In this document: positions 1-6,259 of the stretch, piece after piece
How the letters are laid out: each line of letters begins with the position of its first letter
Numbering within the stretch: the stretch's first letter is position 1
DNA from: JAFGSZ01 sp964492185
GTDB lineage: Bacteria > Bacteroidota > Bacteroidia > Bacteroidales > UBA10428
Length of the DNA: 6,570 bases
Direction of reading: 5' to 3'
Assembly (NCBI GenBank): GCA_964492185.1
Contig: CAZBJH010000151.1
Span: 1-6,570 of the forward strand
Made by a program: the position numbers and the translations under genes
Notes under the pieces: model-generated
Seen by the model: the letters and a program-made list of their open reading frames with translations, nothing else
Told to the model about the DNA's origin: nothing
Database searches by the model: none

Positions 1-10
1 ACTTTATACC

Positions 11-907
11 TTACCGGTTAACCTTTTCATCATGCAGAAAACTTTTATGCTCACCAAGGTTGATCCTGTGTACCTTATATTCATATTTTTTGCAGCTAAT
101 CTCTTTTCCCTCACTGTTTTTTCTGATCAGGAACTGAAGACTGCCTTCAGGTGTATATGAACGGGTGGTATTAATTATGGTATTTTCTTCCCTGTCTTTT
201 TGAATAATCCCGGTTAACAGGTTTTTGCTGTTATAATTATAGATAGTTGTTGCTGTTCCGGCCGGTTTGTCCGTATAGGCAGTATCTGTCATTGTTTCAG
301 TGATATTCCCATTTTTATTATATATAAAACGGGTAGTGATCGTTCGTATGGAATCATATTCCGGATGTTTTCTTGTATAGTTTATTTCTTTTTTGGCTTT
401 TTGCCCTTCCGGAGAGTATGTAATAAATGTTTTAGCTATCAGTTTGTTCCGGCTGTTGTATTTCTTTTTTCTCACTGCCCGGCCATTTTTATATTTATAC
501 TTTATCGAGTGATCACGTACCAGTTTACCTCCTTTATGGTCCATAATTATTATCTCAGATAACAGATCCTTCCTGTTGTATGAATGTTTTGTCAGCCGGG
601 TAAGCTTATCTGAAGGATCGAAGATTTCTTTCGAAACCAAACGACCGGTTTTATCATAAAAGCAGACCTCATACCTGTCGATCTGCCGTGATTTCCCATT
701 AAAGTATACAGTACGAAATAACCTGCCATCTTTAAGATAGGTTGTCTGCCTGGACACATATGAATCAAATGAATGCCTTCCGTCTTTGATAATATAATCA
801 TGTTCAATATGAACCTTTATGGTATCTTGCTGAGCTACAGCTTGAAATGAAAAGGTAATCATGAATATTACAGGCATTAACCGCTTTAATTGTTCGTTTT
901 TTCTCAT
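11..907 (-). CDS. Secreted YD-like repeat protein, function unknown
   Basis: Predicted exported protein of 298 residues. It has a basic N-terminus (MRKNEQLKR), a hydrophobic core and an AVA|QQ signal peptidase I-like site near residues 23-26. The rest is a chain of degenerate repeats of about 20-30 residues with an aromatic-Asn/Asp-x-x-G/N-x-L core: FYDKTGRLVSK (83-93), SYNRKDLLSEI (109-119), KYNSRNKLIAK (149-159), IYNKNGNITET (195-205), NYNSKNLLTGI (224-234) and SYTPEGSLQFL (250-260). These resemble the YD/RHS repeats and MORN-like repeats common in secreted Bacteroidota proteins, which suggests an extended beta structure in the periplasm or at the cell surface. There is no RHS core, toxin tip or catalytic motif, and the protein is far shorter than RHS proteins. 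The ATG lies inside the stop of the upstream TPR gene (ATGA overlap), so the two are probably translationally coupled. Upstream of the ATG there is only a purine-rich GAAGAAGA run and no classical ribosome binding site. The stop is 10 bases from the window edge, so no terminator can be judged. The reading frame is secure; the function is unknown. Confidence 0.85.
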   Translation of the reverse strand: MRKNEQLKRLMPVIFMITFSFQAVAQQDTIKVHIEHDYIIKDGRHSFDSYVSRQTTYLKDGRLFRTVYFNGKSRQIDRYEVCFYDKTGRLVSKEIFDPSDKLTRLTKHSYNRKDLLSEIIIMDHKGGKLVRDHSIKYKYKNGRAVRKKKYNSRNKLIAKTFITYSPEGQKAKKEINYTRKHPEYDSIRTITTRFIYNKNGNITETMTDTAYTDKPAGTATTIYNYNSKNLLTGIIQKDREENTIINTTRSYTPEGSLQFLIRKNSEGKEISCKKYEYKVHRINLGEHKSFLHDEKVNR

Positions 908-2175
908 TCTTCTTCTTTTGAGTTATTATATGAGCCACAGTGCATTTTCAACAGATCCTCAGCCGGCTGGTAGCCCAGCTCCAGTGCTTTTTTCAGGTCA
1001 TTGCAGCCCTCTTTCATGTTGTTGAGATTAATTCTGGAAACAGCACGGTTATAATATGCTTCGGCATTATCCGGATTAAATTTCAAATATTTTGTATAAT
1101 CACCAACAGCCTCCTTGTGCCTCTTTAATATGCCCCTGGATACTCCCCTGCTGTACCAGGAATCTGCAAGTGTGGAATCAATAGCCAGGGAATTGTCAAA
1201 GGCATTGACAGATTCCTTGTATTCACCGTTCATTGCTCTGAGTATACCAAGAAGATGATATCCTTTGGCATTTTCTGTATCTGTCTTTAATGACCTTTCA
1301 AGATCATCCCGTGCCCCTTTGCGATCGTTAAGGTGTAATTTTGCAAGTGCACGATTATATAAAGCATCAGCAGTGCGATAGTTTTTTTCAATGGCATAAT
1401 TAAAATCAGAAACAGCTGTTTCGTATTCTTTAAGATTTGCATAACTAACACCCCTGTGATAGTTAGCCTCGGGAAAATCCGAATTTAGTGAAAGTGCATG
1501 GGTGAAATCTTTAGCAGCACCCTGAAAATCACCCAGATTATATTTAAGGTATCCGCGGTTGTAAAATGCATCTACGTTAGTAACATCCAGTTCAAGGATC
1601 TTATTATAATCCTGTATGGCTCCTTTATAATCATCGAGGTTTTCTCTTACCCTGACACTTCTCAGGTAAGTTTCAATATTTTCCCTGTCCAGCTCTTTTG
1701 CTTTTTGGTAATCCCTAAGGGCACCGGTATAATCACTCAGGTTAGCCCTGGCAATGCCCCTGTGATACCAGGCAAGTGCCAGGAGGCTGTCGTGTTTTAT
1801 GCTTCTTGTAAAGTACCGGATCGCCTCATTATATTGTTCATCCTTTGTCAGCAGTTTACCCTTTATCAGGTTGACCTTACTGCTCAGGCTGTCGAGTTCC
1901 ATGGCTTTTCCAGTATATTCACCGGCTGTTGTATAATCACCCAGGTTATAATAAGCATCAGCCATGTTCTGATAAGCCAGGCTGTTTTCTTTATCCCATC
2001 TGACAGCTTTTTTATAATATGTGATGGCATCTTTGTATTGAGCCGAATCAGCTAACTGATCTCCCTTTGCCAGGTAGGAGTGTGAAATATTTTTTTTGGA
2101 AAGAAAAAGGATCATGATAGCTGCAAGAACAATGATCAAAAGTATTATGAGCAGCAATCGAAGTGTTTTGTTCAT
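904..2175 (-). CDS. Membrane-anchored tetratricopeptide repeat protein
   Basis: A 423-residue protein. Residues 6-25 form one strongly hydrophobic helix, a signal anchor or uncleaved signal peptide, followed by SKKN. From about residue 31 to 404 there are eleven consecutive TPR units of exactly 34 residues, with no insertion. The small residue at TPR position 8 falls at 38, 72, 106, 140, 174, 208, 242, 276, 310, 344 and 378; it is Gly or Ala in all but unit 5 (Val174). The tail (405-423) is short and ends in an acidic KEEE. TPR arrays are superhelical protein-binding scaffolds, so this one probably holds partner proteins at the inner membrane. No enzymatic domain is attached, and the partner cannot be named. 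Topology is uncertain because Lys/Arg flank both sides of the helix; a periplasmic array is the more likely reading given that the coupled downstream gene is exported. The ATG follows an A-rich stretch (TTAAAAA) with no Shine-Dalgarno, as is usual in Bacteroidota. It is the first gene of a two-gene operon and is divergent from the dehydrogenase at 2366. Confidence 0.93.
   Translation of the reverse strand: MNKTLRLLLIILLIIVLAAIMILFLSKKNISHSYLAKGDQLADSAQYKDAITYYKKAVRWDKENSLAYQNMADAYYNLGDYTTAGEYTGKAMELDSLSSKVNLIKGKLLTKDEQYNEAIRYFTRSIKHDSLLALAWYHRGIARANLSDYTGALRDYQKAKELDRENIETYLRSVRVRENLDDYKGAIQDYNKILELDVTNVDAFYNRGYLKYNLGDFQGAAKDFTHALSLNSDFPEANYHRGVSYANLKEYETAVSDFNYAIEKNYRTADALYNRALAKLHLNDRKGARDDLERSLKTDTENAKGYHLLGILRAMNGEYKESVNAFDNSLAIDSTLADSWYSRGVSRGILKRHKEAVGDYTKYLKFNPDNAEAYYNRAVSRINLNNMKEGCNDLKKALELGYQPAEDLLKMHCGSYNNSKEEE
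964..2085 (-). repeat. Eleven tandem TPR-coding units, 102-base period
   Basis: This is the part of the TPR gene that encodes eleven gapless 34-residue units. Nucleotide similarity survives between some units. The 18-mers starting at 1727 and 1931 differ at one base and are 204 bases (two units) apart. A related AATCACCCAG core recurs at 1527, 408 bases (four units) before the copy at 1935. Most units are well diverged, so the array is old, but these patches suggest past unit duplication or gene conversion, or strong constraint on the turn sequence they encode (NLGDYT / NLSDYT). Confidence 0.8.
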
Positions 2176-2252
2176 TTTTTAACGATTTAGATACGGTTTA
2201 TCCTGTGATTAATGATTATATCCGAAATTAGTGAATTAAACGATAAGAATCT

Positions 2253-2285
2253 ATTGATGTTACTTTGGTAATGGATTTATTTTTG
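2253..2285 (+). promoter_or_regulatory. Candidate Bacteroidota-type promoter for the dehydrogenase
   Basis: TATTTTTG at 2278-2285 matches the Bacteroidota -7 consensus TAnnTTTG exactly. ATTG at 2253-2256 is a one-mismatch version of the -33 TTTG box, with a 21-base gap, at the upper end of the known 19-21 range. Transcription would begin near 2290, giving a leader of about 75 bases. In such AT-rich DNA a chance match is possible. For the divergent TPR gene I see only one-mismatch -7 boxes on the minus strand (TATATTTC at 2309-2316, TAATTTCG at 2223-2230), without a well-spaced -33 box. Confidence 0.4.
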
Positions 2286-2304
2286 TATAAGGGCATATTT
2301 TCTT

Positions 2305-2367
2305 ATCTGAAATATAAAAATTCAATACTTTAGCAACTTTAGTAAAACTTTTAATGATCTGAAATAT
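2305..2367 (+). repeat. 11-base direct repeat upstream of the dehydrogenase start
   Basis: ATCTGAAATAT occurs at 2305-2315 and again at 2357-2367, the second copy running into the ATG. Between them ACTTTAG appears twice (2327-2333 and 2336-2342), with a variant, ACTTTTA, at 2347-2353. All lie downstream of the candidate promoter, where a repressor or leader element could act, but AT-rich DNA makes chance repeats likely. Confidence 0.3.
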
Positions 2368-3409
2368 GAGGGTAATGATGTTAACCGGTATCCGTGAAAT
2401 GGAGATGACGGACATCCCGGAACCGGTTATAAATAATAATAATGATGTAAAAATAAAAATGCAGGCCGTGGGTGTGTGTGGCAGTGATGTCCATTATTAT
2501 ACCACGGGCAGGATTGGCAGTCAGGTGGTGAAATATCCATTTCCTGTCGGTCACGAAGGTGCAGGGTATGTAACGGAGGTTGGTTCTGAAGTTACCAGGG
2601 TTAAACCAGGCGACCGTATAGCAATTGATCCGGCAATGTCATGCTTCGAATGTGACCAGTGCAGGGCAGGCCGGCCGCATACCTGCAGGAACCTGAGGTT
2701 TTTAGGCTGTCCGGGCCAGTCCGGCGGCTGCCTTTCCGAATATATTGTCATGCCTGAAAATAGTTGCTATCCGGTGGATGAATCTATGAGTTTTGATGAG
2801 GCTGCTATTTCCGAGCCATTGTCCATTGGTGTTTATGCAGTTAAGCAATCGCTTGATATGAAGAATGTAAAGGCAGGAATACTGGGGTTTGGTCCAATAG
2901 GGATGAGTGTTATGCTGGCCGGGAAAGCGTTGGGAGGTAAACATTTTTATGTTACCGATAAGATCGATCAGCGTCTCATGGAAGCCGGGGATCATGGTGC
3001 TGTCTGGACAGGCAACCCGGAAAAAGAAGATGTGGTTTCTGCAATTTCCGGCAAAGAGCCGGAACTGCTTGATGTTGTTTTTGAATGTTGCGGTCAGCAG
3101 GATGCACTTGACCAGGCATTCGAACTGTTAAAACCGGGGGGTAAGCTGATGATCATAGGTATTCCCGAATTTGACCGCTGGTCTTTTAGCGCTGATGCAG
3201 GAAGAAGGAAAGAGATATGTATTCAGCATGTACGCCGTCAGAACGAATGTGTGGAACCTGCACTGGAAATGATTTCCGGAGGGCAGGTTGATGTTAAGGA
3301 TATGGTTACTCACAGGTTTGGTTTTGAGGATACAAAAAAGGCATTTGACCTGGTTGCCGGCTATGAAGACGGGGTTATGAAAGCAATGATTGATTTTGAG
3401 ATACCATAA
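2366..3409 (+). CDS. Zinc-dependent sorbitol/xylitol dehydrogenase-like MDR oxidoreductase
   Basis: A 347-residue medium-chain dehydrogenase of full family length, predicted to oxidise a polyol or secondary alcohol to a ketone in the cytoplasm with NAD+. The GroES-like half carries the catalytic zinc site: Cys38 in GVCGSDVHYY, His63-Glu64 in GHE, and Glu150 in SEPLS. The structural zinc lobe is complete, with Cys93, Cys96, Cys99 and Cys107. The Rossmann half has GFGPIG at 174-179, and Asp198 (VTDKID) ends the second strand, which usually favours NAD over NADP. The VHYY-x3-GRIG stretch is typical of the sorbitol (L-iditol 2-) and xylitol dehydrogenase branch rather than threonine dehydrogenase. 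The exact substrate cannot be read from sequence; RspB-like or galactitol-phosphate dehydrogenase-like roles remain possible. ATG 2366 gives the expected beta-strand start; Met4 and Met5 are nearby alternatives and no ribosome binding site decides between them. The gene stands alone between a divergent and a convergent neighbour, with no sugar transporter or kinase beside it. No clear plus-strand terminator was found downstream. Confidence 0.93.
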   Translation: MRVMMLTGIREMEMTDIPEPVINNNNDVKIKMQAVGVCGSDVHYYTTGRIGSQVVKYPFPVGHEGAGYVTEVGSEVTRVKPGDRIAIDPAMSCFECDQCRAGRPHTCRNLRFLGCPGQSGGCLSEYIVMPENSCYPVDESMSFDEAAISEPLSIGVYAVKQSLDMKNVKAGILGFGPIGMSVMLAGKALGGKHFYVTDKIDQRLMEAGDHGAVWTGNPEKEDVVSAISGKEPELLDVVFECCGQQDALDQAFELLKPGGKLMIIGIPEFDRWSFSADAGRRKEICIQHVRRQNECVEPALEMISGGQVDVKDMVTHRFGFEDTKKAFDLVAGYEDGVMKAMIDFEIP

Positions 3410-3587
3410 GCCTGCTGCATTCTGTTTTTTGAGGGGGCATAAAGCTATTATAAAGAATAGTATTGTTATAAGAAAAAAGAGCCGGTGTTCCGGAAATCCC
3501 AATTCCTTAAAATTCAGCATATAGTCTTGTAGCAGAGCGGGCCCACGGGAAGCCATATAAAAACAATAATATTCTATATTAAAGCCG

Positions 3588-3611
3588 GGCACAAGGCCGG
3601 AGCCTTGCGCC
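3588..3611 (-). terminator. UCCG-loop hairpin after the hybrid kinase gene
   Basis: The minus-strand RNA forms a 10-bp stem, GGCGCAAGGC / GCCUUGUGCC, with one G-U wobble and a UCCG loop closed by C-G, which is a stable cUNCGg-type tetraloop. It begins 3 bases after the kinase stop codon. On the plus strand the wobble becomes an A-C mismatch, so the hairpin suits minus-strand transcription. The tail is only CGGCUUUAAU, so it may act as a weak terminator or as a 3'-end stabiliser rather than a classical intrinsic terminator. Confidence 0.55.
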
Positions 3612-3614
3612 AGA

Positions 3615-6104
3615 TCAGGAGATAAAGGTATCTATCTTGTACATTAATTCACGCAAGTTAAGGGGTTTTGGGATATAATCATCACAACCTGCAGCTTTGC
3701 ATTTCATTTCTTCACCGGCAAGTGCATATGATGTTTGGGCAATAATTGGCAACTGATCACTGAATTTTTTAATCTCACGTGTGGCAGAATAACCATCCAT
3801 CATGGGCATTTGAATATCCATCAATACCAGGTCGATATTATTTTCCCTGCAAAGATCGACAGCTTCCTGGCCGTTACTTGCACGAACGATCTCTGCTTTT
3901 GTTTTACTCAGGGCAGACTGGAGTACTTTAAAATTAAGATCTTCGTCTTCAGCGACAAGTATCTTTTTGCCATACCAGTTGTATTGCTTTTTCTTAATGG
4001 CTTTGGCGTACTTAAATTCGTCAGATTTTTTCAACAAGTGTTGTTTTCTTATAGAAGTGAAGGGGATGGTAAATGAGAATGTTGATCCTTCACCAGGTTT
4101 GGATTCAAGCCGGATGGTTCCTCCCAGCAGTTCAATCAGGTTTTTGCTTATAGCCAGTCCCAGGCCTGTACCCCCGTATTTTCTTTCCAGTTCATATTCA
4201 ACCTGGGAAAAACGTTCAAATATATAATCATGTTTTTCTTCCGGTATACCTATACCCGTATCTTTCACATAAAATTCGAGATGACTTTTGAATTCCCTGT
4301 AACCAAACTCAATATATCCCTTTTCAGTATATTTTGTAGAGTTCTCAAGCAGGTTGTTGAGGATCTGTTTTAAACGTAAGGGATCTGTGTCAATAAGTAT
4401 ATGTTCGCGGAGATTTTCTTTTTTTATCCGTAGTTCAACTTCTTTAATATTTTCTTTTCTGAGCAGTTCCTGAAAGATGCGGTATGTTTCCGTTAGAATT
4501 TTTGTTATATTAGTCTGGCTCTTATTGATATTAAGTTGCCTGGCCTCGATCTTGGCGGTATCAATAATATCATCTATCAGTTGCATCAGGCTTTCCCCCG
4601 AGGTGATGATGTAATCAATATATTCATCGCGTTTTTTTGCCTTTATATCCGGTTCTTTCAGGAAATTGGAGAAGGCAATGATCGCATTCATTGGTGTTCG
4701 CAGCTCATGAGACATGTTGGCCAGAAATGCCGATTTGAGCTTATCCGATTCTTCAGCGACTTTTCGTTCGGATATCTCGATTTTTAATTCATTGGTACGT
4801 TGTTCAACAAGTTCTTCGAGGTTTTTTCGGTGTTCTTCGAGTTGTTTTTCTGCTTTTCTTTTCTGGTTGTATGCAATGTATATAATTATTGCAGCGATCA
4901 ATAAAAAAGCAAGACCGATCACCAATGCCTGTTTCTGTACACGTTCCTTTGCCAGTTGTGAATTTTTTTTCTCAAGCTCAATATCTTTTAGTTCAAGATT
5001 GTACAATGCTTCCAGTTCAGCTATTTTTTCCTGTACCTTAACAGTATGTATTGAATCCTGTTTTGATTTGAACAATTGGTGATAGTGAAGGGCTGACTCA
5101 AAATCCTCAAAATCGGCAAACAGATTGGATAGTGCTTCATAGTTGGCAATGATGCTTTCCACGTGACCTGTTTTTTCAGAACGTTCCAGACTTTCAATAT
5201 AATATCTGTATGCCTGATCAAAATTATTCAGATCGGACCATGAGGTGCCGATATTATGCAACGCCCATATTGCACCCAGCTCGTAGTTTGCATTGTTAAA
5301 AACTTCGTATGATTTGCGGTAGTTGGAAAGTGCTTTGTGATAATGCATCAGGTTCTGGTGTATAAGTCCGATATTGCTTAATGATGTTCCTATTCCTTCC
5401 TTATCATCCAGTTCTCTGAACAATTCCAGGGATGCTTCATAGTAATCAAGGGCCTCATCATAGTTGCCTTTCCGGAATGTTATGATCCCGATATTTTGTA
5501 TTAAACCTGCAGTATTAGTCTTGTTACCAAGTTCCTGATTGATATCAAGTGATTTATTGTAATAGTCCAGGGCATTTTCAGTATTGTTCATCTGATGATG
5601 CACTAAACCGATATTTTGAAATGCATTGGCCTGGCTCTGCCTGTCATTAAGCTTTTCAAATATGGATAATGCCTTATGATAGTGGCTTAAGGAATTGCTG
5701 TAATCACCCTGGTAATAATCAACAGATGCCATGTTATAAAACAGATCCCCCAGCACTTTGGGTTTGTCATTAGTAAGGTAATATTCAAGGGCATTCTGAT
5801 AGAATTTTCCGGCTTCAACAAAATCATTAAGTTCCAGTTTCGCATCACCAATTCTTTTATTGGCAAATGCTATCTTTTCCCGGTTACCTGTTCTTAAGGC
5901 CAGTTCCCTGGCTGTTCGCGCATGTTTAAACGCCAGTTGGGGTGTATCTACCAGTGATTTGTCAACCAACTCCAGTATGATCCGCAGGCTGTCTTCCGTG
6001 GTCAGAGGTTTATGGCCGGATATCAGGCTGCCGGGCTGCCGGTTTCCCCATAGTCCGGTGGAAAAAAGCAGTGAGAGTAGTATTATGGGCAAACGAATTT
6101 TCAT
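3615..6104 (-). CDS. Hybrid sensor histidine kinase with TPR sensor and receiver domain
   Basis: An 829-residue two-component hybrid kinase. Order: signal peptide (about 1-20), TPR sensor of seven 40-residue repeats (79-358) with a partial helical unit before it, coiled coil (about 358-390), one transmembrane helix (393-412), second coiled coil (415-455), HisKA with phospho-acceptor His466 in MSHELRTP, HATPase_c and a C-terminal receiver. ATPase boxes are complete: N box Asn584/Asn588, G1 DTGIGI (615-620), F box IFERFSQ (628-634), G2 GGTGLGLAI (644-652). The receiver has Glu719/Asp720, phospho-acceptor Asp763 in MDIQMP, Thr791 and Lys813, so both halves look active. The predicted topology puts the TPRs in the periplasm and the kinase in the cytoplasm. 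TPR sensors bind proteins or peptides rather than small ligands, but the signal is unknown. There is no HPt or DNA-binding domain and no response regulator nearby, so phosphate must pass to a partner encoded elsewhere. The ATG directly precedes the signal peptide. Upstream, TATCTTTC (6111-6118) is a one-mismatch -7 box very near the start; no good -33 box accompanies it. Confidence 0.95.
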   Translation of the reverse strand: MKIRLPIILLSLLFSTGLWGNRQPGSLISGHKPLTTEDSLRIILELVDKSLVDTPQLAFKHARTARELALRTGNREKIAFANKRIGDAKLELNDFVEAGKFYQNALEYYLTNDKPKVLGDLFYNMASVDYYQGDYSNSLSHYHKALSIFEKLNDRQSQANAFQNIGLVHHQMNNTENALDYYNKSLDINQELGNKTNTAGLIQNIGIITFRKGNYDEALDYYEASLELFRELDDKEGIGTSLSNIGLIHQNLMHYHKALSNYRKSYEVFNNANYELGAIWALHNIGTSWSDLNNFDQAYRYYIESLERSEKTGHVESIIANYEALSNLFADFEDFESALHYHQLFKSKQDSIHTVKVQEKIAELEALYNLELKDIELEKKNSQLAKERVQKQALVIGLAFLLIAAIIIYIAYNQKRKAEKQLEEHRKNLEELVEQRTNELKIEISERKVAEESDKLKSAFLANMSHELRTPMNAIIAFSNFLKEPDIKAKKRDEYIDYIITSGESLMQLIDDIIDTAKIEARQLNINKSQTNITKILTETYRIFQELLRKENIKEVELRIKKENLREHILIDTDPLRLKQILNNLLENSTKYTEKGYIEFGYREFKSHLEFYVKDTGIGIPEEKHDYIFERFSQVEYELERKYGGTGLGLAISKNLIELLGGTIRLESKPGEGSTFSFTIPFTSIRKQHLLKKSDEFKYAKAIKKKQYNWYGKKILVAEDEDLNFKVLQSALSKTKAEIVRASNGQEAVDLCRENNIDLVLMDIQMPMMDGYSATREIKKFSDQLPIIAQTSYALAGEEMKCKAAGCDDYIPKPLNLRELMYKIDTFIS
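5031..5870 (-). repeat. Seven tandem 40-residue TPR-coding units in the kinase sensor
   Basis: Kinase residues 79-358 fall into seven gapless 40-residue units. Each has an N-I-G-like core at the same phase (IG at 85-86, NIG at 164-166, 204-206, 244-246 and 284-286) and an aromatic-rich helix such as ALDYY or ALSNY. This longer TPR variant is typical of Rap/LGN-like and signalling TPR arrays and differs from the 34-residue units at 964-2085, so the two arrays are not recent copies of each other. Confidence 0.8.
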
Positions 6105-6206
6105 CGGGTCGAAAGATAATAATAATTTTATATACTCTTAATAAGGATGACAGCATGTTTTATTAACATTATTTGCTTTTTATTCAATGTTGTGGTATGT
6201 ATAAAT

Positions 6207-6233
6207 AAAAAAGAGACAAAGCGTGCCTTGTCT
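6207..6233 (-). terminator. Intrinsic terminator of the TonB-domain gene
   Basis: The minus-strand RNA gives an 8-bp stem, AGACAAGG / CUUUGUCU, with a CACG loop (6214-6233) and one G-U wobble, followed by C and six U residues (6212-6207) and then AUUUAU. It starts 27 bases after the TonB-domain stop codon. On the plus strand the wobble is an A-C mismatch, which supports a minus-strand terminator. It should insulate the kinase gene, whose start is about 100 bases further on. Confidence 0.8.
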
Positions 6234-6259
6234 ATTTTTATGATCTGTGCTGATGTTTG

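Noticed and set aside
11..907. RHS/polymorphic toxin or contact-dependent inhibition protein
   Set aside because: YD-like repeats are present, but the RHS core, a variable toxin tip and an immunity gene are all missing, and the protein ends in repeats.
1498..2055. A 185-codon plus-strand open frame opposite the TPR gene
   Set aside because: It is antisense to clear TPR repeats, and its length follows from their repetitive codons. The translation is hydrophobic, low in complexity and without domain features.
2702..2995. Antisense open frame inside the dehydrogenase gene
   Set aside because: It covers the catalytic Glu and the start of the Rossmann domain on the opposite strand, and its translation has no coherent protein features.
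3482..3493. Plus-strand terminator for the dehydrogenase at the GCCGG-TGTT-CCGG repeat
   Set aside because: The stem is only 4 bp and is followed by AAATCCC rather than a U tract, so it is too weak to call.
3128..3592. A 154-codon minus-strand open frame spanning the dehydrogenase 3' end and the convergent spacer
   Set aside because: More than half is antisense to the conserved dehydrogenase C-terminus. It has no recognisable motif and ends within the gene, so it is treated as a shadow frame.
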